A DNA stretch of 64,000 bases, from positions 4,464,001 through 4,528,000 of the forward strand of contig OZ020253.1 in NCBI GenBank assembly GCA_963971285.1. Direction: 5' to 3'. Below the pieces are notes generated by a model that was not told the DNA's origin, did not search any database, and saw only the letters and a program-made list of their open reading frames with translations. The stretch is from Astropecten irregularis. Taxonomy: Eukaryota > Echinodermata > Asteroidea > Paxillosida > Astropectinidae. This document shows, piece after piece, positions 20,699-32,700 of this stretch; positions within the stretch are counted from its first letter, which is position 1, and every line of letters starts with the position of its first letter. A program made the position numbers and the translations under genes.

Positions 20699-21462
20699 AT
20701 ACTAGAGGTTGTGTCTGTTGAAAACAGAACACAAGGCTTTTCCGTTTTATGTTATTAAAATATATCGTCAAAACCTTTTATACATAAAAACATTAAGTCT
20801 ACTCTTGATATACTTGTTCATGTTTGTCAAAAAGATAGAATTTGCCTAACATTAACTTTTGGTGAAAGAATCATGATCATAGCTCATTAGCAAGTATAGA
20901 GGACAGTGGTCAATCAATGTGTTATAAAAAAGATCTTCCCTTAACAGTTGACAGTTGGAAAAGAATGAAGTTCATAGATGATTTTGGTTTGATTGTGAAT
21001 ATTTTTTTAAATGATGAGATCATCTAGATGTTATATTAATATTGGTTGCTGTTTTTGGATTTGTTAGAGAATTAAGGAAGCATGTAGGAATTTAATTGTT
21101 CCATTTTGCAAAGATGTGCGTTTTGGCTGAATTTGGTACTTAATCAGAAGTGAAGGTCTTAAACTTTCTTACAGACGTCGTTTCATGTACTTGTTTAGGC
21201 TAATTTTGTTCAACTGGATAGCAGAAATGCGGACGAAAATAGTCCGTTGCCCTCCCGAATCCTTCACGGTTACACTACGCCTTTTGTAATGCAACTGAAG
21301 GAAGTTATTATAGCGCCCTCTCACATAAATTCAATCATGCAGTCGATCGCTTTTGTGTACAGTATGTAGTTTGTTTTTTCTCATGATGATGTGGGACTGG
21401 AAACGAGTCTAGTTCGAGTACATGTTTCACACACAGTACAGCAAGAGCACTGTGCGCGTAAG
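20699..21462. other. 5' end of another unit, then unrecognised sequence
   Basis: The ACTAGAGG...GGCTTTTCCG head with hairpin (20710-20733) is followed by a fragment of the 129-bp monomer type to about 20940; the rest is unrecognised. Confidence 0.45.
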
Positions 21463-21754
21463 ACCTTTCTTTAGTTTATAAACACTGGTTGGCAAGATAT
21501 GGCCGGCTAAATGTTGCAAATCATTTAGTCTTCTTCACAGACAGCGTAAACAACTTCAACGTTTTTGCAAACTTACCATAACTGTACAAAATACATATCA
21601 TCATCGCTTGTGTTGTTTCCATTACATTCAGCAATATCTGCAATTTGCGTACAAATTGGGTAAAATATGTGGTTATTTTTTATGCCTGGCTCGCCATAGT
21701 TTTCGCCATGCTGGTTGGCAAAAACGCGGTCTGTGACGTTGCAAAAGAAAGGTC
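21463..21754. mobile_element. MITE family C copy
   Basis: Ends AGACCTTTCTTT and complement of GCAAAAGAAAGGTC. The interior is homologous to 11401-11712 in inverse orientation. Confidence 0.55.
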
Positions 21755-22517
21755 CGTCTGTGTATAGGTGACTGGTTTCCGCCTCATTGTAAATGAATAT
21801 CTCGAGTGAAACTGCATGGAGCGGAAACCCGACTGTCTGCAGCGATACCGTAAGTGAAGGCTTGACGCTATTTATTACCAGCAGAAAGGGGTTAAATTTC
21901 CTTGGTTAGGCATAGTTGTTTATGATGTAATGTCATTTAATGAAATTATTGAATACTTAAGATTACAAATGTTATTGTTGTTTTAGGTATACTTGGTAAA
22001 TTTATGACATTTTTTCATTGCTGGATCATGTGGACATGGAGGATGGCTAGTGTAGTACTGAGTACAGTGACTCTACACATGGCATTTTGTACAGCGTAGC
22101 CGTGGGCCTGCCACGAAAATAATACAAAACCTTTTTCACATTAATGATTGTTTGGTAGGGCCTATGTGAATTGTAAGAATATGCTCTGCAGAATAGTAAT
22201 GAATATGCTGAAAAACATAAAGTAATATCTATTTACATTGACATTTCAGCGAAATATTTCTTGAATTTGAAACTGAAGAATTTTTTTGAGTTGAGCTTGC
22301 TATGTTTATCATGCTTGCCCATTTTCCGGACAGTGGCTGTACTCGAACCTTTGGCTGATATTTTTGAAAACAAAATGTTTCCAGATTGAGTGTATAAAGT
22401 GGAAGAATTCCACTGATGGCCATTACGGGAAAAGGGTTATATCCTCGCTAATTCTATAGATTATATTAATATAAACCATTATGTTAAAAATATTATCCTC
22501 CAAGAGTTAACTTATTC

Positions 22518-25500
22518 CAGGGATGCCAGACTTCCGGCAATTGCCGGAATTCCGGCTTTTTCATATTTTCGGAAAAAGCCTCCGGCCGTCGGCATTTGTG
22601 GTTCGGAGCGACAATAAACACTTGCGAAATTACCGAAACTACCATTCACCTAGCGCTTTCCTACATGCCTGCCGCGCAATACAGGTGTGTACATGTACAT
22701 GTACAGTGTACAACGGCTTTATTTACGCTCATAACATCGCTCGCCGGGGGGCCATGGCACTAGACTTGCACGTAAATTCCAGTCTGCGAGAAGGTTCACA
22801 ATTTGTGTGAACCGTGCGTGCCAGCGCCACTGTACGCTACGTGTGTTGATCGCACGTAGAAAAAAAGAATCGACGACTTGGACAATTTTAGTTCATACAG
22901 TTCGTGACTGCGCGTGCGCCGTAGATCTCCATGCAACATCGTGTGTTGTATGTGTGGCACAGCGTGCAAACAACATGGCGGAATAGCAACAGTCAGGCAG
23001 TGTGGAGCGTTTCGAGTTTTGCAGCTAGATAGTGGTTTGAACGTGTAAAGAATGGAAGTGGAAAGAGGTGCTAACATGAAATTAATTGATGCGGCTGTGA
23101 AGAATAAGTTCAACTGGCACTGGCTTGAAAAAAAAGACAGCGATGGATTTTTTCTTTCGGAATACATCCGCAAGATAAACGTGGCCGGGAAAGCACAGTG
23201 CATCGTGTGCACGCAGATCATATCATATGGCAGTGCTGGAAACAAAGCTCTTGTAAAACATGCGAACTCCGATGCCCACAAAAAAAATAAACGGATTCGG
23301 GATAGCAACCAGACCCTGCCTACAGTTTTCCAGGCTTTGCATGCTGTTGAGTCTGGTGACGCCGGTAAGCCCGTTGTAGTTGCCGGAGATAAGGAAATCC
23401 CCTGTGGTCTTCCGTATGGAGCGCCTCCAAATGTACATGAGAGTGCAACATGCTCGGGAAAGAAAGATGCCCCGTTGCCCAATGTAAGTTATATGGACAG
23501 AAAATCCCACGCAGAAGCAATGCTTGTTTCTTTTGTGTCTGAAAATAACTTGCCTTTCACCATGGCTTCTAAGGTGCTAGACCTTGCAAAAGAGCTTGCT
23601 CGGGACACCAAAGTTTTGAATGAAATGTCACTTGACAGGACCTCTTGTGCTTACAAGCTGAAAGATGGGCTTGCTGTTGTTTGCCATAAACGTTTGGTTG
23701 CAGAGATGAAGAACAATCCATTCTCCATAAATATTGATGAATGTACAGCAAAGAATAACAAGCGGGTATTGAGTGTACTGGTGTCATATTTTTCAGATAC
23801 TCTTGGCATGTCCGTTGTACAGCATTATGTGTCATTAAAATTGACAACCGTTAATGCTACCACTGTTTTTGAGGCAGTCGTCGGGGCACTTAGAAAAGAT
23901 GAGATTCCCTTGGAGAATGTAGTGTCTTCACTGAGTGATTCTGCAGCGTACATGCGTGGGAAGACCTCGGGCTTTGAGAAAAGACTGCGTGACGTAGCCC
24001 CAAATATGGTAGACATTGATGGAGATCTTTGTCACCACATACACAATGCAGTGAAGAAATTCTGTGAACACTTTGACAAGCATGTTGAAAAGTTTGCTGA
24101 TGATCTTTTCAATGATTTCCACTACAGTCCAGACCTGAAAGAGCATTTGTGTGACATTTGTGCAGTGTTGGGTACTGTGTGCAAAATACCAATAGAAAGG
24201 ATTGCACATCGCTGGCTCTCGGCTTATGACGTCACTTGTAGAAATGTTGAAATGGTGGATGCATTGACTGTTTTCTACTTGACATGGGTTGATGCTAGGA
24301 AGCAAAGAGAGTGTGAACGTGTAGTGGATGACATCATCAGGAAATGTGATCCTGCAAAGTTCAAAGCCAAGAAGAAATGTCTAGACCTTATCTGCCTGAA
24401 AATGAAGAAGAAGCAACTGACAACCTTCGGACTGAATAGGAAGAAACGGATTGTGCAGCGTCTTTTCAGCCAACGGCAACTTACTCTTGCCTATATGCAC
24501 TTGTACTGCAGTGTCTTGCCGATGTTCAAGAGCTTTGTGTTGACATTTGAACAGAAAAAACCAATGGTGCATAAAGCCCATGATGAAATGACAGAACTCT
24601 TCAGAAGTTTCCTTGCTTGCTTTCTTAAGCATGAAACATGGTCTCAGTTGTCAGCTAGAGAGCTTGCAGACTTGACCATCAGTGATGGAAATTTGCTGAA
24701 ACGCTCTAAGATGTTCATAGGTGCAAGCTGTGAAAGCACAATCATGGAGATGAAGCCTGAAAACATGCTAGAATTCCTCACTAAAGTTAGGATAGCATAC
24801 AAGAGTGCTGCAATTTATCTGCAAGGCAAACTGCCTCTGAAGAATAAGCTGTTGCAGATGCTGTCAGCCATTGATCCCAAAGCACAAGGACATTCCGTCA
24901 CATGTGAATACCTGCAAAGACTCCCAAATGAGCTGAAAATCAAGTTGTCACCCTCACAAAAAGACCAGTACAATCTGCAGGCATCTAATCTACAGCTGGA
25001 TAGATCTTTACCTCAAGTAGAAGGTAGAATTGATAAGTGGTGGGCAGTTGTACTGAAGAAATACCCAGCACTGAGACCTGTCATAGTGGCAGCACTCAGT
25101 ATATTCACCGGCCCACGGATTGAACAGTCTTTCAGCATCATGAACAATGTCATCAATAAGACTACAAACAGGCTTAACATTGACACATTTGATGCAATCC
25201 AGACAGTTAAGTTTGATCTTCTTGCTACCAATCAGACGTCACTACAGAGATATCATAGAAAAGACAAACTGACATCTCCAGTTGATCATTCAGCTGCATA
25301 CCATGTACGATCAGCATATGGACGCCATATGAAGAGAAAGCTTGCACAATCCACAGTCTCTAGTCCAAGTGCCCCAACCACCATGAACATGCAAACCCAA
25401 CCTCCAACTGCAAAGAAAAGGAAACATCTACACACAGCCAAACCAACACCAAGTGTTCACACTCTTGCAAGCAAACTAAAGGCCAGAGTCTTTCAACAGC

Positions 25501-25701
25501 ACAGCTTAGTCCATCAGAAAAAAGGGGGCAGGATACATTAGGTGAGTGTTTTTAGCATGACATGTATCATTGTTCATTGTGTGTATACGCGCTTTTTTAC
25601 GTCCGGTGCGCGTGCGTACGTGCGTGCGTGCATATATTCGCTTAATTTATCCATTCCCAAAAAATTTCAGGCCCTGGACTGATAACCCACTGGCATCCCT
25701 G
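22518..25701 (+). mobile_element. Complete autonomous hAT transposon with 12-bp TIRs
   Basis: Perfect terminal inverted repeats CAGGGATGCCAG at 22518-22529 and 25690-25701. Direct duplication TTATTC immediately outside both ends (22512-22517 and 25702-25707). The subterminal left end has palindromes CCGGCAATTGCCGG and CCGGAATTCCGG. It encloses the intact transposase at 23052-25541. Clean ends and an open frame suggest recent insertion. A 6-bp duplication is shorter than the 8 bp typical of hAT elements. Confidence 0.9.
23052..25541 (+). CDS. hAT-family transposase, 829 aa, intact
   Basis: A DNA-cutting transposase for the element at 22518-25701. A BED/TTF-like zinc finger (C50, C53, H70, H76) lies near the N-terminus and would bind the ends. 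The RNase-H-like catalytic triad is visible as D229 in NIDE, D296 in SLSDSA and E691 in GPRIEQSFS. The hAT signatures CxxxH (C327, H331) and R387-W388 are also present. The C-terminal dimerisation region is at about 655-735, followed by a basic tail with KKRKH that could act as a nuclear signal. It is a single exon with no stops. The ATG at 23052 is the first in frame and leads directly to the conserved N-terminal region. Length is in the usual range for metazoan hAT transposases. Confidence 0.9.
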   Translation: MEVERGANMKLIDAAVKNKFNWHWLEKKDSDGFFLSEYIRKINVAGKAQCIVCTQIISYGSAGNKALVKHANSDAHKKNKRIRDSNQTLPTVFQALHAVESGDAGKPVVVAGDKEIPCGLPYGAPPNVHESATCSGKKDAPLPNVSYMDRKSHAEAMLVSFVSENNLPFTMASKVLDLAKELARDTKVLNEMSLDRTSCAYKLKDGLAVVCHKRLVAEMKNNPFSINIDECTAKNNKRVLSVLVSYFSDTLGMSVVQHYVSLKLTTVNATTVFEAVVGALRKDEIPLENVVSSLSDSAAYMRGKTSGFEKRLRDVAPNMVDIDGDLCHHIHNAVKKFCEHFDKHVEKFADDLFNDFHYSPDLKEHLCDICAVLGTVCKIPIERIAHRWLSAYDVTCRNVEMVDALTVFYLTWVDARKQRECERVVDDIIRKCDPAKFKAKKKCLDLICLKMKKKQLTTFGLNRKKRIVQRLFSQRQLTLAYMHLYCSVLPMFKSFVLTFEQKKPMVHKAHDEMTELFRSFLACFLKHETWSQLSARELADLTISDGNLLKRSKMFIGASCESTIMEMKPENMLEFLTKVRIAYKSAAIYLQGKLPLKNKLLQMLSAIDPKAQGHSVTCEYLQRLPNELKIKLSPSQKDQYNLQASNLQLDRSLPQVEGRIDKWWAVVLKKYPALRPVIVAALSIFTGPRIEQSFSIMNNVINKTTNRLNIDTFDAIQTVKFDLLATNQTSLQRYHRKDKLTSPVDHSAAYHVRSAYGRHMKRKLAQSTVSSPSAPTTMNMQTQPPTAKKRKHLHTAKPTPSVHTLASKLKARVFQQHSLVHQKKGGRIH

Positions 25702-26788
25702 TTATTCATATTGGATACAAATTATGATGAATTTCAATCTCAGGTCAATAAAACTTTTTTTTACCTACATTAGTACTCTTTAATGCAGCGTCAGTGATTT
25801 TTCTCAAAATGCCCTCTGTCGGTTCAATAATTTATGCACAAATCATGGTAGTCAATGGAATTCTTCCCTTATTTGTTTCCAATACATTAACTTAAAACAT
25901 GGAAAAATAACATGTGTCTTATTTGTCCATGTTTAAACCATGAAGAAGGACATTTCCTTCTTCCATGCTTAAACAAGGTTTCTAAAAATAGACAGACAAT
26001 TACATTAGGGCCTACTTTATCATAGTCAATTATTTTCATTTGCAATAAAAAAAATGAAATAAAAACAATTTGTACTAGTTTGGGCAACTATTAATTATCC
26101 ACTTCTGTATCATACAGGGTTGTTGATTTTTTAAATTAAAAAAGTAAATAACAGTGCCTCTGAAGCACTTTGTATGAAAATGGAAATGGTTGCATGGAAA
26201 TGATTTTTAAAATACGGTAAAAAAAAGAAGGGAAAATAGAGACAAAATAATTTGGGCTAAAAGTTGATTTCAATTAGTGATTTAAATCAAACAACCCTGT
26301 CTGTATAGTTATGTCTCTTGTGGGCTGGTATCAATAATGTTGTTGATTTTGTTTAGAACAGCTGTCTGGTCTTAATAACAAATTTTGTTTTTACAAATTA
26401 TCATAGTCAATTGGAAGAGCCTTTTGACAGTGATTTTGTTGCTTTTAGCCAATCCTCATGAAGTGTCATCAGTCTGTTCTTATTTTGAGAGTTCCTTGTT
26501 TTCTGTTTCATGTGGTATGTCTGAGAAATAATAAATGTAATTAAATGAAACCCGAAACGGAAAATGAGAGTTTGTTTGTGTCACAATAAGTTTTAACTTT
26601 TAAGGTGGAAATCTTCATTTTGTGATGAATGTCGTAACTTTAGAAGATGACAGTGTACATGTATAACTTATTAATTATGTAGGCCACTGTTTCATTTCCC
26701 AAATAAAAAGAGAGACAAAGAAGCCTGTGTATCGTCGGACAAAAAATAGGCTGGTTGTGCAAGTAGGCCTACTGGAGTTTGTAATGTA
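25702..26788. other. Spacer before the first Helentron ORF
   Basis: AT-rich; no coding signal. It may contain the Helentron 5' end and an upstream untranslated exon, since a good acceptor (TGTATTTACAG) ends at 26817. I cannot fix the element boundary. Confidence 0.4.
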
Positions 26789-29700
26789 ATGTCTTATTTT
26801 TCTATGTGTATTTACAGATTGCATCCTCAAAGTAGAGGTTACTTCAGCATGCGCCCCAGACGATCTCCAGCGATGTGGCAGGTTCCTGGCCGAGCCCGGG
26901 ACCTGATCTTGAGAACCATGAACATGAGAACAAATCCTGGAAAGAACCAGGTACCTGGGAAGAGCCAGGTTATAAGAACAAAGAGAACAAATCCTGGAAA
27001 GAACCAGGTACCTGGGAAGAGCCAGGTTATAAGAACAAAGAGAACAAATCCTGGAAAGAACCAGGTACCTGGGAAGAGCCAGGTTATAAGAACAAACAGA
27101 ACAAATCCTGGAGAGAACCAGGTACCTGGGAAGAGCCAGGTTATAAGAACAAAGAAAACAAATCCTGGAAAGAACCAGGTACCTGGGAAGAGCCAGGTTA
27201 TAAGAACAAAGCGAACAAATCCTGGAAAGAACCAGGTACCTGGGAAGAGCCAGGTTATAAGAACAAAGAGAACAAATCCTGGAAAGAACCAGGTACCTGG
27301 GAAGAGCCAGGTTATAAGAACAAAGCGAACAAATCCTGGAAAGAACCAGGTGCCTGGAGAGAACCAGGTTATAAGAACAAAGAGAACAAATCCTGGAGAG
27401 AACCAGGTACCTGGGAAGAGCCAGGTTATAAGAACAAAGAGAACAAATCCTGGAAAGAACCAGGTGCCTGGAGAGAACCAGGTTATAAGAACAAAGAGAA
27501 CAAATCCTGGAAAGAACCAGGTGCCTGGAGAGAACCAGGTTATCAGAACAAAGAGAACAAATCCTGGAAAGAACCAGGTACCTGGAGAGAACCAGGTTTA
27601 TCAGAACCAAACTGAAATACAGGAATCTGAGCAAATCTTGAGGAAATGTCATTTTGAAACACTAAGCAGAGATACTAAAGCAAGGGAAACTGTTGATGAA
27701 AGTAGAATGATGATGTGCTACTATTTACAGATTGTGAGACCTAAGAAGACGCAGTTGATGAAACTACAGAATGAATATGAGAGGAAGACACAACAGGACA
27801 AACAAAACAAAGTGAGTAATATGAGACAAGAAAGGAAGCAACGATTGTCACGTTCTAGTAATTTGCATGGTGTGCAATGGCTGAAGAAGTATGGTTGGAC
27901 AAAGCATAGTGGTGGGGGATGTGTTTTGAATTGTGTTGAAGAGATATATGAACGAAAAGGAAGAAAGAGACCATCACGACGGTACAAGAAGAAATTGAGA
28001 AAACAGGTATTCAGGCAAACTCACAATATCAGGAAAGGAGGAATGGTAATAGAGAGTCGTATGACCAAGAAGGGTAGAAAGGCACATAAAGATGAACAGA
28101 CACAGATCTGGAAGCATACAAATGGAAGTATAAGTACAGTTGTGAAGAAGATGAAGTACTTACAAGATGAGACAAATGAAATGAGGAAGAGACAGAAGTG
28201 TATTCATAAGATGTGTAATAGTAAACAGGTTTCTGATAAGATAAGACGGATGGAAAAGCAAAGCAAAAAAAGTAGAAAACATATTGGGAAAGTAAATACT
28301 CAAGACTCAAGAAATAGTAATACCAGTGTAGATAAACAGTGTTGGATTTGTGATGAGTTGGTCAAGCCACAGGACTTCAAATTACAGTGTTATTGTGGGT
28401 TATGGTATCATGTAGAGTGTATGGGAGTGACAAGTTGTATTGGAAATGATGTGTTGCTAAACAAGTCAATTGTATGGATATGTTGCAAATGTCGAGGGAG
28501 TAACTACTGTAAATATTTGTATGACTGTTCTGATATTTCTGCAGATTTGACTGTGTTTGATGTGATGTTGACTAGTTCTGAAGAGGATGTTGACGAACAA
28601 ACGGAAGAGAATTTTGACAGACAGGCAATGAACAGAAATGTTGAAGGTATATATGCATGTGGTGACCAGAAGCAAACAGTGCCAGAGCAATCAGGAGGAT
28701 ATACATTAAGGAATAGAAAGAAATCAGTGCAATCTAATGAAGTCAAACAAGATGCTGAGGGTGTATCTTTGACAGATGGTAATGAGAAATCTAATCATGG
28801 TAAAACTTGCAGAAGTGATGAAAAATCAAAACAATGTTCAAAGAGTGATCAGGATGAATCATGTAGAGTGAAGCAAAATACCAAGTATGCACTGAGAAGT
28901 AGAAAGAGATCAGTGACACCCCATAGTAATAAGCAGGGAGATGAGAAGATGCCAAAGGTCAAATGTAATGACAGTAATAAAAGCACTAAATGTGGTAACA
29001 TTCAGCAGGACATAAAGAAGCAAAAAAACATGCAAAGTGATACATATGAAGACAGTGGAAATAGTGGAGTTGTAAGTGCATCAGATAACATGATTGTTCA
29101 GGGTAGTTTCCATCAAGGTGATTTTAGATTTGGAAATAATACTGGCAAACAGTGTGTTGCTAATAGTCTGTGTGCTATACTGTATAGCAGGATTAAGAAG
29201 TTAGATGAATGGTGCTCTAATGAAATGGACTTTGTCTTGAATACTGGAAATAAATTGTATGGTTTTTTATCTCATAGTTCTACAGTAGTGAATGACTATT
29301 TGTTGATCAGTGAGTTGCCAGAGGAAATACATGTTTTAAGTCAGCATTTCTGTGTTCAATTCCATGAAGCTGTGTCTGGTACCTTTGGAGAAAATGCAAA
29401 TCTGTCAGATTTCAATATGATTTCACTGAATAATGCTCTGCAGCAGACACTTCACAAGTATACAGCATGTTTTATCTGTTTCCATATGAACACATTTTCA
29501 GTCATTGCTCAAGATGGAATGTATTATATTTTTGATTCACATTCTAGAAATCATAATGGCAGACAAGACTGTAACGGCAGAAGTTTTCTGAAACGTGTAG
29601 CTTCATGGCAAGGTGTGTACAGTTATTGTATTGAACTTGGAAATTCTATGAATGTGTCTGATTCTGAGCAGTTTGAAATTACAGGAGTCAATGTTCAGAT

Positions 29701-32700
29701 TAATAATGAGCTGAATATTTGTAAAGACAATAGTGAACGTGTTTGCACCGAATGTAATGTTAAAGATGTAGAATCTGAATGTTTACATGAGGTATCAAAA
29801 TCAAATGAAGTGCAGGAAAATGATGATGTGCATGTCATAAGCAGTTGCAAGAGTAGTGATGATGTAGAAATAGTGGAAGTTATAGAACCTGCCAAATTAA
29901 GATTTATGTTACTAAGTAATGAAAGTAAAAACCAATTGTGTGAGAAATTTGGATTGAGAAGGGTATCTCTAGATGTTGATGGGAGTGCTAGAAGATGTGA
30001 AAACATGGGAAGTCCAGACAGAATAAAGAGGATCAAAGGTGATGGCAACTGTTTCTTCAGAGCTATTTCATGTGCTATATCTGGAACAGAAAGAAATCAC
30101 ATGCATGTCAGAACAATAGTTATAAATCACTTATTGAAAAATGCTGATAAATTTAACTGTTTTTTAAGAGAAGGTTTTTCGACAGTGCAAGATTATGTAG
30201 TTTGCCAGAGATCGTTTGATAGTGGTACATGGGCAACAGAAGTAGAAATCATAGCAATGGCTGACATGTTGGGTGTTGATATTTACACATATAGTGATGC
30301 AAGGAGGTGGTATGTGTTTTTACGTTCATTCACCAATACTGACAGATTATCTGATTGTGGAATTTATTTGTATCATAGAAATGAAGTTCATTATGATTTA
30401 GTCATGAATGTTCATGAACTTGTTCCAAGTAATCCAATTGATAGTAATGAAAACTACTGTAACAGAGATTTGATGTCTGAAAGTACCTGTACTAGAGACC
30501 CAGTCAGTAATGTTCATGTAAGTCAATGTGATGATAGAAAGGAAGATAAACAAACACATTCTCAGGTAAAGCGAAAGAGGCGTACTCGTGTAAATTTGTA
30601 CTTGAAACGGAAATTAGACAGAGAGAAAGCAAGAGAAAGATACAATAAAAGAAATGTAAACATTGTAGAAAAGATCAGTGCATGCAAGGAAAGACAGAAT
30701 TATGCAAAAAGACAGAAATATGCTGATTGTAAGGATTTCAGAAAGAATGTTCTTGAATATGAGAAGAAAAAATATTCAGAAAATTGTGAAAAGAAGAAGA
30801 AATTGTTAAAGTTAAAATATCAACAGAATGCTTTGTATAAGGAGATAAAAATTAAAAAATCAATGAAGAAGTATCATGATGATAGTGCACACAGAGAAAG
30901 GAAGCTTTATAGTGAAAAAAGAAAGTACCATGAGGATAGTATACATAGAGAAGAAAAGATTAATAGAACAAAAGCCAAGTATAATATAGATGCTGCATAT
31001 AGACAGAAAACAATTAACCGTGCCAAAAAAACATATCATAGTAATCAAGTATACAGAAATGCTGTCATTAACTCTATAAAGAAAAAGTATTGGAGTAATC
31101 ATGTGTACAGAGTGAATTTGATAAAAAATCTGAAATATAAGTATCGCCAAGATGCAAATTATCGTAAGAAAATAAAACAGAGGAATTTAAGACAGAAAAA
31201 GAAAAGAAATCAACATGTGCGCAAAATGAGGAATGTTATTACAAATTGGAAAAAAGAAGTATCATCAGGACCTGAGTATGTTTGTGCAGTCTGTTGTAAA
31301 CTTTTGTTTAAAAAACAAGTTATTAAATGCAATAAAGATAAATACAGCAATATTAGTTGTATATCTGAGAAATATTTACATACATGCATATGTACAAAAG
31401 AGTGTGGAAATGAATGTCTTGTATCAAAATCTAGCAGGTCAAGATTATGGATATGTTACACATGTCATAGAACATTACTGCAGAAGAAAGTACCAGTAGA
31501 AGCATGTACAAATAATTTAGAAGTGATAGACATTCCACAAGAATTGAATTGTTTGAATATATTAGAGGATCATCTCATTGCAATTAATGAACCATTCATG
31601 AAACTTATAGCCTTGCCAAAGGGAAAGCAGAATGCAGTACATGGTCCAGTTGTATGTGTACCATCTAATATTACAGATACAGTGACAGCATTGCCAAGAT
31701 GTAGAAATGAAAATCAATTGATTAGAATCAAGCTGAAGAGGAAATTATCTTACAAAGGATATTATCAATATCAATTTGTCACTAGGGAACATGTGGAAAA
31801 TGCATTAAGATATCTTAAGGAAAACAATGTATGGTATAAAGATATTGAAATCAATTGTGATTGGAATGATCCCCTGTTAGATGACGTGAATGATGAGGAA
31901 CATGAAGATGAAGTAATACATGAATGTGATGAATATAGTGAAAGTGATGAAGAAACAGATGAGGATCGTTTGTGTGGCATTCCACTTGATACATGCTTAC
32001 AGCCTATAGATATTGGACAAGAAGTGCTTGATCAATACTTTGATGATGTTCTCTGTGTTGCACCATGTGAAGGAAACAATCCAGTTAGAGTGTTAATGGA
32101 GGAAGGAAATGAGGCCAAATGTTTTCCAGCATTATTCCCAGCAGGCTCACCTATATTTGATGATAACCGTGATGGAAAGTTGACACGCTTGAGGTATTTT
32201 CATAATAGGTTGATGAATGCAGATAACAGATTTGCCAAATGTACTCAATATATCTTTTATGCCCAGTATTTATCAGAAATTGAAAAGGTGATGTCTGGTG
32301 TATCAATTGCTATGCGTCAAAGTTCAGGGAAAATGCATTATGGTAAAAGTGTGAATTCTAGCATGATTAAGGATAGAGATCAATTGAATGATATTTTACA
32401 GTCTGATAGTGGGTATAGATTTATGAAACCAATTAGAGGTACACCGTCATATTGGCAATCAACTCAGAGAGATGTCATGGCTATGATTAGACAACTTGGA
32501 ATACCAACATGGTTTTGCTCATTTTCTGCAGCTGATATGAGATGGCCTGAAGTCATTAATACAATATTGAGACAACAAGGGGATTTCAGAAATATTGATG
32601 ATTTGGATTGGAATGATAAGTGTACAGTATTGAGAAGCAATCCAGTGACTGTGGCTAGAATGTTTGAACATCGATTTCATACATTTTTGAAAGATGTTAT

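Noticed and set aside
22796..23482. 228-codon minus-strand ORF
   Set aside because: Antisense to the hAT transposase start and its 5' region; no conserved motif.
26675..27652. 325-codon minus-strand ORF and the 246-codon alternative plus ORF
   Set aside because: Both are read-through of the 57-bp repeat, which lacks stops in several frames; only the frame joined to the PHD finger continues into conserved domains.
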